From contig JBANDB010000001.1 of NCBI GenBank assembly GCA_037576215.1, positions 3,224,001 to 3,288,000 of the forward strand: 64,000 nucleotides of DNA, read 5' to 3'. The position numbers and the translations under genes were made by a program. The DNA is from Armillaria gallica. Lineage: Eukaryota > Basidiomycota > Agaricomycetes > Agaricales > Physalacriaceae. The notes under the pieces are model-generated. The model had not been told where the DNA came from, ran no database searches, and worked only from the letters and a program-made list of their open reading frames with translations. Below, piece after piece: positions 1 to 11,709 of the stretch (its first letter is position 1; each line of letters opens with the position of its first letter).

Positions 1-1221
1 AACACTATACTATCAATCAGGACATGCACGTGTGGACAAACTCTCGACCTACTGGTATTCCCACGTATGATCCTGAAACGAAGAAATGGACCATTGTCAT
101 CGACCACCAGGGTACTCCTACCACTCTCCATCCTACTCACATTGTCTGCACGACCGGAGTCCTTGGTGCTCCTCGAATACCTGCTATCGAAAACAGGGAT
201 GTGTTCACGGGACCTGTCCTCCATGCATCGAAGTATGGTGGTGGGAAGTCTTACAAAGGCAAACGAGTTATCGTCGTCGGCGCGGGAAATACCAGCGCCG
301 ATATATGCCAGGACCTTGTCGTGCAGGGTGCTGAGTCCGTGACCATGGTTCAGCGCTCGTCGACATGTGTTGTCGCGAAGCATCCTGGTGTTACCAACGC
401 CCTACTCAGCGTATGGCCTGAGGGCGTTCCGTCGGAGATATCCGATTTCAAGTTCTTCTCCATGCCTTTGCCGTTGCGAATAAAAATGGCCAGTGCTCAT
501 GCTGCGGAGTTGGCGGAGGCTGAACGTGAGATGCATGAGGGTTTGAGGAAGGCAGGTCTCGATGTTAATATGGGCCCGGATGGATCAGGCCAGTTCCCAA
601 TGGTGTTCCAGCGGTTTGGGGGTTATTGTGAGTCGTATTTTTGATGCATGATGGTGGAGACCAAACCTTCATACGATAATTCTAGGGATTGATGTCGGCT
701 GCGCAGAGCTCATTATTTCAGGAAGAGTGAAAGTCAAACAAGGTGTCGAGCTCCAGCGATACCTGAGTGATGGTGTCGTTTTCACAGATGGTTCCAAGCT
801 GGACGCTGATGTTGTGATCTACGCGTGGGTTCCTTTATCAAAATCCATCTAGACCCGTCATCAACGTTGATCGTTCGCAGGACCGGCTATCATAACATCC
901 GTGATACTATTAAGGGTATGTTCGGTGAAGCTATCATGGAACGTACAAGTCAAATTTGGGGCCTTGACGAGGAGGGTGAATTGAACGGCTGTTTCAAACC
1001 TTCCGGTTATCCTGGCGTGAGCATATCTGCACATCATTGTTCTTCGCTAACTTAGGCATCTCCTAGCTCTGGTTTGGTGGTGGTGATCTAACCATAAGTC
1101 GAATTCTCTCTAAACGCATGGTAAGCCTTACTCCTCTTCGGTTTTATACGCATGCTTATATGCACAATTCATGAAGGGCCTCGAAATGCAAGCCATGCAA
1201 CTTGGTTTGGTAAATCAATAG
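1..1221 (+). CDS. Flavin-containing monooxygenase, 3' part (5' end outside window)
   Basis: Partial gene, open at the left edge. Exons read as <1-627, 686-824, 881-1016, 1067-1120 and 1177-1221 (TAG). The reading frame stays conserved across all four introns and matches, exon for exon, the complete paralogue at 19451-21553. Visible features are an NAD(P)-binding glycine motif (VGAGNTSAD, about 285-310) and the FMO-type ATGY motif rebuilt across the intron at 825-880. The family uses FAD and NADPH to oxygenate substrates; the substrate here is unknown. The N-terminal FAD motif and any fused NTF2-like domain lie outside the window. No frameshift was seen in this copy, unlike its paralogue. Confidence is high for the family and low for the reaction. 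Confidence 0.85.
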
Positions 1222-1759
1222 AAGCTATACGTCCAAAGGAGGCGAAATTTTCATTCTATGAATCCTCTTTCCTCGATGCTCGTAAAGCAGACAGCTCAGA
1301 CACCTGTACATTAAAATATTTATACATTCTCACTGGCAGCGCACTGCTTTGGGCCCAACATGTGAGATCTGCGATTGCACACAAGTCGGTGATGAAGGTA
1401 TAATATCCACGAAGATTAATGCTAACTCCGCCGTGGTAGAGTGACGGACAGTACCAGAGAAGATTGTGATACTGTCAAAAGCAAACATCGAGAAATGCCA
1501 CCAGATCTTGCCCCCACCCGCTTCCCTCGTAATCCATCTGTAATACCACCAAATGTCGAAGGCTTTCCTTCGCTCTGGACACACCTGCAACCCATTCTGA
1601 AGTCGAGGTAGCACTGAGTCGTCTTGTCAGGCTGACGGATACCATTGGCTGTCATTGCAACGTCCACACTACTTTGTTTTTGGAAAGTTAGACTGACAAA
1701 AGTGTGAGCGTCATCGACTCAACCAATGGAAGAGTATCCACACACCAGCTGGCATTTCA
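1222..1759. other. Intergenic stretch, no recognisable gene
   Basis: It lies between the stop of the FMO gene and the stop of the minus-strand F-box-like gene. Short open frames exist on both strands, but none resembles a known family or joins plausibly to a neighbour. It is probably the two converging 3' untranslated regions. Confidence 0.5.
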
Positions 1760-2910
1760 TCAAAATAGATGTGTCTTCATGAAATAATTATCCTTGGTCT
1801 TGACATGACCAATAGTGACGTGTAACTTCTGGGACCTCTTCAAACGAGGGCAGTTTCTCTGAATCAGTCCCTTTTGGCGTTCACCCTTTTTAAGCGTGGT
1901 CGGCTTCCATACTTTGATGACGACACGGACAGACTGAAGGGCGGGAAATCGACCATCGGTAAGAAGGAGATCGAGGGCTTTCCACGTCGCCCCGGCATCC
2001 TGCGCGATGTAGATGGATCCCTTGTTCATCCCCACGACGATCTTCAGGTGCTCCAGAGACGACTCCTTCTCAGGCGGCGCAAGCGATTTCATCCACCACT
2101 GTAGCACGACTTCGAGAGGATTGCGCAGGTAGGTATCCCTGACGCGGCCATGGATGTCGATGCCGAAGCTTCCTAACATGGGAAACATCAAGAACTGGAG
2201 GCTTTTCTTTCCAGCGTGTTTGACCGCAGCTAAGTGCAGTCGGTGAGTAAGGAAGAAGCGAAGCACAGAGGACATGGCTTACCCGATTGGCGAGCATGAT
2301 CATGTGTAACATTAAGCTCCTCGAGGGCACCAGCCGTAGAGGAGCGCTGAAGGAAGAGACCGACGAACGGAAGATCACTATAGGTAACGTCGTTCAAGGT
2401 GACTTTCCGCAGAATCTCACTCGAACCCAAGGATCCATTCAAAGCTAAACGCCAAATGTCCGGAGACTGGTTGCTTCTGAATGTGTGAAGAGCTGAGCTG
2501 CGTTCCTCAACCGGCATCCTACGAGGATTCTTGACGGAAACTTGATGGCAATCGAGGTTCGTTAGCTGTGGGAAAAGTCCGACGAACGTCGAAAAGCTCT
2601 GCTGATCTTCGAATTTGGCATTCGCAAAACGGATGGATTGGACCGGTTGCGAGTATAAGGCCTTCAAAAGGTCCTCAGAAATGGTATTCATGTGTATATC
2701 GTGGAATTCAAGACTCTCCAGCAGTGGCAGGCTCTGTACCACCTTGGGGCTAAACGGTTTAGCTCCACATCCTGTGCGAAGAGCCAAGGCCGTCGTATCA
2801 CTGGGGAGATCTTCAAAAAGAAAGGCAGGCCATATTTTGGCGGATGAAAGTCTGAGGGTAGAACTAAAATGTCGCCGAGGTAATTGAAGGAGTCGAAGGC
2901 GGTTCAGCAT
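1760..2910 (-). CDS. F-box/LRR-like protein, 5' end uncertain
   Basis: Two exons, 2910-2283 and 2229-1760, join in frame across a consensus intron (donor gtaagc, acceptor ttag). The product is about 365 residues. It contains leucine-rich segments such as SLPLLESLEFHDI and LFPQLTNLDCH, spaced like the irregular LRRs of agaricomycete F-box proteins. F-box proteins recruit substrates to SCF ubiquitin ligases, but no F-box helix is visible. It may be on an upstream exon around 2950-3030: a good donor/acceptor pair (gtatgt...ctag) sits just upstream of the first ATG, but the frames I tried run into stops. An in-frame TAG directly precedes the ATG, which supports either a true start or an exon boundary. 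The target is unknown. Confidence 0.5.
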
Positions 2911-3118
2911 CTAGAAAGAATCAGTATGCAACTGCAAAGCGATGCCATTTTATGTACATACTGAAGTCTCTTGCTATGATAGAACACGATGGCGCCGCAT
3001 TGAAGGCAGACAGAGTAATAGGTAGAAAGAAAAAATTAACCGGTCTCTTACTTCACCGGCCCGGTACGGCCGTTAAATATTGAATACCGAATTAAGTCTG
3101 AACAGATACGATATTCTA

Positions 3119-4105
3119 TTACTTTTGGGATGCCATTCTACGCTCAGAGATATTAGCTAGGGCATACTTTCCGGTGAAAAGCATGGAAACACCCAGGACA
3201 CCCCCATACAACAAGACATCCCCCAGTCTGAGGTCCACCCAGTACCAGAAAAGCAAAACCTCAAAGGCACCAAGGGTAGCGGTGAAAGGAAGTATTTTTG
3301 CAGAAAATAACCGAGGCACGCGAGGCGATATATGCGCCCACTGTTCCTTTGTTAATAAATGACGTGAAGACGACATTGGAAGGCACGTACCAATCCTAAC
3401 AAAACGACCCAGGGAGAAAGAACAAGGCCGGCAAATAAAGCAGAAACGGGCTTGGGCGGTTGAGTCGGTTCAGGTCGGAATGTGTGTTCGATGAAAGGAA
3501 GTGGGTGGAATGACGCCTCGTCTGGGTGAGGCGTGATGGGATGAGACGCTGGCACAAAAAGGTCGAAAAGACTGATTTTGAGGGGCGAGTATTTCGGCGT
3601 TCCAATGATTAATGAGACTTTCAAGGGCGCCTTCGACGTTGCTGGCAGCGACGGCGGTACTTTGGCCATGTTCTGGTTCACCGAGTTCAGATGACGAGTT
3701 GGACAGACTCTGGCTGCACTTACTAGCTCGAATTTTGCTTTTCCACCACTCGTCACTCGGACAGGCTGGATACCCTCCTCCCCAGACTCCTCATCATAGA
3801 AACGAAGGAACGTCTGCTGCGGTTGCACGCCTTTTCCACTGTCCGCATCGACGGCCTGGAAGGTGATTTTCAGTGTGTCTGTTGGCGCAAGAGTGACTGG
3901 TTCGGCGGCTTTGTGCGCCAAGGAGATACTAGGGCAGCTTTTAGGTCGGGTGAGTGCAAAGTAGATGGATGGCTACATACGGTTCTGAACGAAGTTGGGA
4001 ACCGCTGGAAGAAGTAACAGAGAACCTCGGCGATTGCAAGGTCAGTACAGACGCGTTCGCCACTGCCGCAAGCAGCAGCAGGGATGCAAAGGAAAACATG
4101 GTCAT
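3119..4105 (-). CDS. SWP1: Oligosaccharyltransferase subunit Swp1 / ribophorin II
   Basis: Four exons (4105-3981, 3937-3724, 3672-3391, 3340-3119) join without frame breaks to give 280 residues, the usual size of fungal Swp1. The first exon encodes a signal peptide (MTMFSFASLLLLAAVANAS). A beta-rich luminal domain follows (EPVTLAPTDTLKITFQ). The C-terminal part has three membrane segments, including the PWVVLLGLW and FTGKYAL regions typical of ribophorin II. Swp1 is a non-catalytic subunit of the ER oligosaccharyltransferase, which transfers the preassembled glycan to Asn-X-Ser/Thr sites. A second in-frame ATG two codons downstream (4099) could also serve as the start. The gene looks intact. 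Confidence 0.9.
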
Positions 4106-4401
4106 GGAGGCGCAGCAAGAACTGAAATGATCAAGTGCGACGTGTTCGTCCAAATATGGCAATCAAGTTCCCAAAAATAGATTTCAAATCGTATAAATTT
4201 AGCGGGGGCCCTGGGTATCTGCATTGTATCTACTGGAAAGCAATCGAAAACAGAATTAGATAGCACGATATATTGTTTCATTAGAAAAAAGAATGTGTTT
4301 TCCCCATCACAACTTGAAGCCCGGCGCCCATGGCATCTCACCCCCAGACTCGGAGTCATGTTCGAGGGACTGGTGTTTTCGGTCCGCTGAGTCGAGCCGG
4401 T

Positions 4402-5690
4402 TCATCTCAGTAGCCTCGTCGTCGCAGAGTAGACGCCTCGACGTATGTTCACGACAGGTATCTGACTCGGAACACCGTCATCGTAGCTTTGTCGACTCTT
4501 GCACATTCGTATAATGACCGTCGATGTGACCTAAAAGGACGCCGTTCTAAGAACCTAAGAGAGGAAGATGACAGCGGCGACCTACATCAATGTCCTCTGA
4601 CGTTAGAGTCTCCATCAGTTTCTCTCGGGAAATCAGCGTATCCATGAGGGTCTGTGCATGCCAGTCAAAACACGGAAAAATCGAGAGAGAGACGATGCAC
4701 ATTTGTGTAGATACATCCAACAGGCATAGCAAACATGCCAAAGAGGTTTGTCGTGGGCGAACCTACATCCTGGTAAGTCTTGGATACAAAGCGACAGGAG
4801 GGGCATTACTGAAGTAGCAGATCAAAAGAGCCACCGCAAATATGCTCGAGAAAACCCCGGTTTGAATTGTGCCACGAATGAGCTGATTGATGACCGAGTC
4901 CGTTGTCTTGATTCCTGTTCTAGATCTGTAAAGCACGAACGATAGCGAGCCTTACATCTTCTGTCAGTAATAACATCGGGAGACGGAGGAGACGCCAAGC
5001 CCACCCGTCAGGAATAAATCCATCACTGTTTGTCCCACAAGCCATGTAATGATGATAGATTTCAAAACAATAAGCTTTAACACCCTGAGAGACGTTTCTT
5101 CATGAGAAAGGTATTTGCGATAGTTGTTCCTCTACGCACTCATGGATAATCCAGGCCTAAATGTAACATGAGCAACGTCGAAGATGTAGAAGCCGTGGCT
5201 GAACGCACCTTGACTCCCGTCGTTATACCCAAGCCAAAGACTGTAACGGCACATATCATCAAACCGACGTACAAATACAACTTTCCCGTCATTCGATATA
5301 GACTACACGAAATGATTGAAGTTGAGCAATAGCGAAGGTCCAAAATAAACGCACCGAAAAGCCAAAAAGTGATGTACAAGAATCGCAGCGATAGCCTCGC
5401 TTATGACGCTAAAAGGATAAGGCCAAGGCGCGACTGGTCAGCCGTCAGCATAGCCCAGCATTCTACGGTCGAGAAACGCACTGAGGAGTATTTCGGGATT
5501 GGTATAGTTTTCAACGCTTCGCGGACCTTCTGCATCAGGCTAGGTAGTCAGGTCTTAAGGAAAACATGACGAACCAGTAAAACCAGGCCATGTATATCTC
5601 CCTGCACAACGCGTTCAGAGCACAGTAACTGTGGCATTGTCGCGGCACTTACCCTGCAGAGCGTACCGAGTCATTTAGGAACAACAGTAA
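4402..5690 (-). CDS. DUF6534-type multi-pass membrane protein, 5' exons unresolved
   Basis: About seven short exons reconstruct a protein of the agaricomycete DUF6534 family. Diagnostic pieces in order are: WPYPFSVISEAIAAIL (near 5400); FRLYRMTGKLYLYVGLMI; a helix around TWLVGQTVMDLFLTG; the family hallmark SRTGIKTTDSVINQLIRGT (near 4850-4925), followed by a hydrophobic helix; and the C-terminal YTN-TLMDTLISRE block (near 4640-4740). The last exon ends with TGA at 4402-4404. The family is predicted to be seven-transmembrane at the cell surface or endomembranes; no molecular function is established. The most N-terminal helix could not be placed with confidence; candidates lie near 5640-5970. 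No definite frameshift was found. Confidence 0.65.
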
Positions 5691-5699
5691 TACTGTAAT

Positions 5700-6949
5700 C
5701 CTAAATTATAACCGTAGAAGTGAGTAATTGGTATAGCATGACTACGGGCTTCATCCGACCTGATCCACAACGGATCCTTGTGCTCTGTATTCACGAGTTA
5801 CCTCCAACTCTTCCGCCACAAGATACTGTTCGACTCACTGGATCCATAATACGTTGCGAACTGGAAAGTAACTATCCCGAAAAGATACGTATTGACTGGC
5901 ATCTAATCAGCTCTTTCTCATTCATAGCGCGCGCGAAAAGGCCTCACAAAATATGCCGACCAACAGTGTACCTGCATCTGTGATCAAGGCGTGCGCGGGG
6001 GGAATGACATGGCAATGAAGACTAACCAAGCAGTGTGTCATAGTCTCCCATCGTCTTGCGGTGTCACCTGCAAACCTGGAGTGATGTTTGATTGCAATAA
6101 GAGGTTGCGGGGGCTCTTATATATTCTCCGGAGGTTCGCGCACGTCCCTCGTCCAATGGAGAATAAAAGGTGCACATAACAGAAGGGTCAATATACTAAT
6201 TTGAACGATGGCGGCCGCCGCATGGAACTCGCGGTTTGCTAGAACGCCCTTTGAGCGGTCTGGCATTTTCCACCGACGAAGCGAATGACAAGGGGACATT
6301 TCTGCGGCGGGACGACCTCTTACAGTATGCAGTTCGGAGGGTACCCCGCAACTACTAATGAAACCTTCCCAATGCGCATGTAAGGGTTTCGAAACCGCTG
6401 TGGTCGCCAAGGGAAGGAAGGCCTCGGGAAGCCAAGGTCATGATTAGCAAGATTCATGTGAATCGCGGATTTAAGCGCTTCGAAAATATCGCCTCAATCG
6501 AACTGATCAGCCGAAATAAACGGTATACGCAATTGACGGAAGATTTAACCTACTCATCGCTAAAGCCTTGACCCTCGAGGTTTCCTGATCGCCGCGTCTG
6601 TCTTTCTGTTGCCAAGGTCTTTATCGTTTCTTGAACTGGATGTTTTCTGATGTTCATTCAGTACGGTGGACGTCCTCTCGCTAGGAAACTGTCGAATTGA
6701 GTCATCATCATATTGTCACTCATGGTACAAGGAACACTTGTTATTGACGCCAACGGATGCCTTGATGACCAACATTGTCTGTTGGTCAACATACCCCAGA
6801 TCACTGTTGCATGTGCGTACAGTGAGTTCGTCGGAGCATCGAATAGTCTGATTCATAACGGCATCTAGCAGAGCGATTATAAGCGAGCCTTCTAGACGTA
6901 GGAGTGTCAGCATCAACTCGTGGTGAAAGATAATCGCATACATAGACTC
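5700..6949. other. Intergenic region, possibly holding the first exon of the DUF6534 gene
   Basis: Open frames here are short and unrecognised. A hydrophobic minus-strand stretch near 5930-5975 (TLLVGIF) resembles the first helix of DUF6534 proteins but could not be spliced cleanly. The rest up to 6949 shows no gene; the right side is 3' flank of ATP10. Confidence 0.4.
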
Positions 6950-8006
6950 TCAGGCCACAGACTCTAGCTTTGACTGTTCCAGACGCTTCAAGAGCACACC
7001 TGTGCATATCTCGAGGGTCTGTGCCTCTCGACGGTGGCACCTGCGCTGCCAGCCCAGCGGATTTTAAGATTTTCATCGACGAGATACACGTAGCCCACTC
7101 GACTATTCGTCATGCTTAGCGGTCTCGCTCGTACTCCATATTTTGACTCGACACGAGATACGTGGAGTGCAGCTCTGGAGGTATAACGGAACGTAGAGAG
7201 TTGGCGAACAGGTTGACCAACAACGATTTGAGGAGATTTTCTTGTAGATTGATCTGGACGAACTGGTATAGTGGATTAGAGAGATACCGGCTGTTCGTTG
7301 ATTCCGAAAATCCCTTGACGTGGAACTGTGCATACATCAGGACACGGGTGCTGATAATATTGGATGCTACGTACCTCGGATATTCGCGTGGTGATGACGG
7401 CGAGGACCGTTATGCGGCCAATGCAGAGATTTGTCGTGTGCTTATTAGATCCCTTGAGGTTTTTACCCTGGATGTCCGGGAAATAGAGAGCTTGCTGGAC
7501 AATATATGTCAGGCAGTATTCAGATGAATTACAAGGTGGCACCGACGTCTTCCCGTATCAGGCTCTTAGGGGCAAGCCAGGTCTTTCCTCCGTGTCTTCT
7601 TGTTCGATTTAAATCGTGGAAATATCCTTTTGAAGCTTCTTTCACCCTGCGGTGACGGTAAGAACCAGACTCGCGAACAAAAGCCGAACGTACAGTAATT
7701 CCCGCTCTGCCATGACCTTCTCAGCATCCAAGTACCCCTTCAGCCTTTCTGTGGTATTCAAGCGCGACGTCGTTGGCCGATGCCGCACCCCCAGAGGCCT
7801 GCTGAGATACGGTAACGGTTCTTCGTCGTATGGTTCGTGGTAAATTTCCTTCTTCTCGCCGAGGCACCTTCGGTCAATGTGGATTTTGGTGTTTCATTCC
7901 AGAATACCCTACTGGAATGGAAAGCGCGGCAAATGTCACGACGCTGCCATTGACGAGCAACATGCAAAAAAGTGGCCATTGTCCGAAGGCCAGTGGAAGT
8001 TGCCAT
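6950..8006 (-). CDS. ATP10: Mitochondrial ATP synthase assembly factor Atp10, with apparent frameshifts
   Basis: Exon pieces spell the Atp10 family in order. The first is an N-terminal mitochondrial presequence rich in Arg (start ATG at 8006, or 7979). Next is PLGVRHRPTT with an ERLKGYLDAEK helix (near 7690-7800). Then come GYFHDLNRTRRHGGKTWLAP (near 7570-7630), REDQALYFPDIQG across an intron, the HTTNLCIGRITVLAV beta strand, and PPELHSTYLVSSQNMEY. The last part is SRVGYVYLVDENLKIRWAG and TGVLLKRLE. Atp10 acts on the matrix side of the inner membrane, where it helps Atp6 join the Fo ring. Two one-base deletions (near 7120 and 7027) shift the frame in the last exon, although protein similarity continues on both sides. 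A further frame change near 7870 may be a 40-base intron. It diverges from histone H2A. Confidence 0.8.
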
Positions 8007-8178
8007 TTTTGGCCGCGACAATAACGTGACGGTGGCGGACGCATCCGGACTTCACGTGACTCAAATAATAAATATAAGCCAACGCGTGCCAGGTTTGTTG
8101 ATTCGGTCTCTGTTGTCTTCTTACCACCACCTCCTCAGTGTCACCTATATCTTGTGTATATTCTTCTAAATATTTGAC
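8007..8178. promoter_or_regulatory. Short bidirectional promoter between ATP10 and histone H2A
   Basis: Only 172 bases separate the two divergent start codons. The interval holds a palindromic CACGTG E-box (8053-8058) and an AT-rich TATA-like stretch (about 8065-8080), placed about 100 bases upstream of the H2A ATG. CACGTG is a known bHLH binding site in fungi; which factor binds here is not shown. Confidence 0.45.
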
Positions 8179-8864
<686 letters not shown>

Positions 8865-9119
8865 TGGCTGTGTATCATTGGATCTTTTCTATTTTATGTC
8901 TTTTATATTCTGCGGTATGCATGTAACGTTGTACTTTCCGTATCTGTCTAGAATCTTTCTATATACATTTGTACGAACATCAGAGTCTGAATGCCGCCTT
9001 GTTGGCGAAGTTCCGTCTATTTGTTATTCACTGTTTAGGAATACAGCGGGCTAGTTATCCGGACGCATTTTCACCGCCTACCCTATTCTCGTTCTTTCTT
9101 CGTCCCTTTCATTTCCTTC

Positions 9120-10808
9120 ATGCGGTGGTTGGCCCCTCCAGACCGCAGAGAACTAACGCTCATCATCTTCTGCCTGACGATATTCACTTTCGCTTACAAT
9201 TTTACGAATTCTACTCGATTTCTTGGTATTGACGCAGCTGCGACAAACAGCGTGCTCGGCTTTGGCAGCCTCGGTTTTAGCGCCTCAAATATCATTGGCA
9301 GTGACGGAAGGAAGCTTGCTAGATGGCGGGATGCTGTTGAAAACCTGATATTTGGCGATTGGGGCTGGGATTCGGGACATATTGCTGGAGACGGCCTGGA
9401 GAGGAGTCAGGTTCTTGGTGTTGAGCCGCACCATGCCATGTGGATGTCGGGCAAGGAGATTCCCAAGGTCAATGGCATAGAAATGCAGCCATTCGTGTCG
9501 TGGGGAAGAAATGTGCCGACCGTTAAGGTTCTGCAGCATACCCCAGGTGCGTGTCTCTGCTATACATTCTCTGGTCCTTGCTGACTTGTACCTGCAGGGC
9601 ATTCCGTCCTCGACAACGTCATCCTATTCAAGGGCAACGTGTACCTCGTAACCGACGACCCAGGCGGTCTCCCGTCTCTCAACTCCATCGTATCACCACC
9701 CAATTTCTGGTCGAAGATTTCCACCGCCGAAGCGATTGAAGAATTTGGTACTTATGGTGGCCGGTGAGTGCTCCGTACATTGTGCAGATACGATGTGGAT
9801 TCTCATTGAGCAGTCTGGGAGGCGTAACATTTATATCTACGGACCCCTCTCTCGCTAATTCTACCTTGCACGAATTGTGGCGGACATACAGCGCCTTGGA
9901 CCCGTCCATTGACGCGGACGGGAGGACTATCCTGCCGCAGCCTCAGCGACTCTTCATGTCTTTCTTTCACCCCTTTACGGACCCAGACCCACCGTATGAG
10001 AATCCCATGTTGCCCCGCCCTCGAACGGACACTGGTTTCCACCCATTCCTCGTCAAGGCTGCATTCCCCCAGATGACGGTAATGTTCGACCAAGACTGGA
10101 TGGACTACCACTTTATGGAGGTCCCATATGTCGTCGAGCGAATGGTGATCGTTGACCGAAACTCGGGCAATGTCTTACCAGAAGTCATGTCACCATATTG
10201 GTGGGAGCCCATCCGGAAACAGCTTTCGACGTACTTGAACTTGGAGAACGAAAAGTCGAAGAAAAAGGTCATCACATACGTCCACAGGCAGAATCAATAT
10301 CCCCAATACGACTGGGACCCACCCACACCAAAGCTGAGGGCCGAAGACCATGAGCTGTTGGTGAAGAAGCTGGAGAAGATGGCGTATTCCTATGGTCATG
10401 AGTTCAACGTGGTTTCGGCGCTAGACTTTGAGACGTCGTGGCATGATAGGATATCTTCGATTGTGCGATCTACGGTGCTTCTAGGCGCGCACGGGAGTGA
10501 TCTTATGGACGGCATGTTCATGCGACGAACACCGCAGACAACGGTAATAGAGTTTTTCCCACAGGACAGGTTTGTGAGAGATAGAGCGACTATGGCGCAC
10601 GGGCTAGGGATGCACTATGTTGCCTGGTGCAATGACCAGTAAGTCTATCTCCACTGATGTCCTCCCCGGTCGTTTACTTTCCCCCTTTAGAAAATATACG
10701 TCGGACAATCTACCATCCATTTCAAAACCCGAGAATGATGAAGCGACCTTGACGGTGAACGCTGACCTTGTTGTTCAGACAGTCCGTGATATTCTTTCTC
10801 GTTCATGA
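9120..10808 (+). CDS. Glycosyltransferase family 61 (DUF563) protein, type II membrane
   Basis: Four exons (9120-9546, 9598-9763, 9814-10638, 10691-10808) join in frame to about 511 residues. Residues 10-30 form a single hydrophobic anchor (LTLIIFCLTIFTFAYNF), the arrangement of Golgi or ER type II transferases. The C-terminal half has the GT61 signature region around STVLLGAHGSDLMDGMFM, then TTVIEFFP and GMHYVAW. GT61 enzymes transfer xylose or GlcNAc to glycans; the donor and acceptor in this fungus are unknown. It follows H2A on the same strand, but its own upstream flank of about 250 bases suggests an independent promoter. No break was seen. Confidence 0.8.
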
Positions 10809-11709
10809 GAACTTGTTGCATAGCACACACACATTACTTGCATATTTATCGATACACTTCGGGGTCGATGTCCTAATCACAGATTTCATTGGAGTACTAG
10901 ATCTAGACTTTTTCTCTACCCTATACTGAGTACTTGTACACCTCTTGACTCCCGGCGTCTATTTTACAGGATCCCGGGGCGGTCACAAGTACCGTAGTTC
11001 AATTACCGTAACTTATAGATTAACGGCAGGGGCGGGGTAGTAGGAGATCAACCATCACAAACCTTGCTGTGCGCGCTTTAAAACGTCAAACATGTCCGTA
11101 GTGTTGCCGTCAGTCTTCGCTTAACTTCGACACTTCTTTCGTACCTCGTCTGGTTTACCTTGAAGTCAAGGTATGTTTTAGACAATTGAACTATGTAATG
11201 AGAATCAACGCCCATGAGTTGTCCCGGTGTATATGGCTAAGTCGGACATACCGCTTTTCTGTTCCTGACCATTTGATTTGTTATGCGTCATAGATACCAA
11301 CTTGATGAGTCTTTCCTCCGACTGGGCGGAGCTGCGTAAATGTGCCAACCCTGAATTAGATCCGCCGGTACCGTGTATTTGACTGTCAACACCCACCCAA
11401 GGCAGCATCAACTCTTTAACTGGAAATGCGGTCTCAGCTGGGAATGAGTCGATTTAGAGGAACCGATTCAATCAGTCGATGCGCCGTTATGCGCTTAATC
11501 CCGACGCTAATCGATCAATTAATCGGGCCGCCAGTAACCAAGCTTCACGTGTTCCGTCCGACCCTGCTAAGATTTTGACCAATAACTCATCACGTCAAAA
11601 CGCGAATGGCATCGTCCTTCTTTCATAAAAGGATGCGGTAGCCAACTAAACAGCTCAGGCCCCCGTCCTTCGCCGGTCACCTTGATTTTTTTAGTGTATA
11701 TTTTTCATT
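10809..11709. other. Intergenic region upstream of the MFS gene
   Basis: No coding frame stands out in these 900 bases. A palindromic CACGTG lies at 11546-11551, about 160 bases upstream of the transporter start, and a pyrimidine-rich run directly precedes the ATG. The rest is featureless to my reading. Confidence 0.4.

Noticed and set aside
7162..7527. Plus-strand open frame of 121 codons
   Set aside because: It is the antisense shadow of ATP10 exons encoding conserved motifs (ALYFPDIQG, PPELHSTYLVSS).
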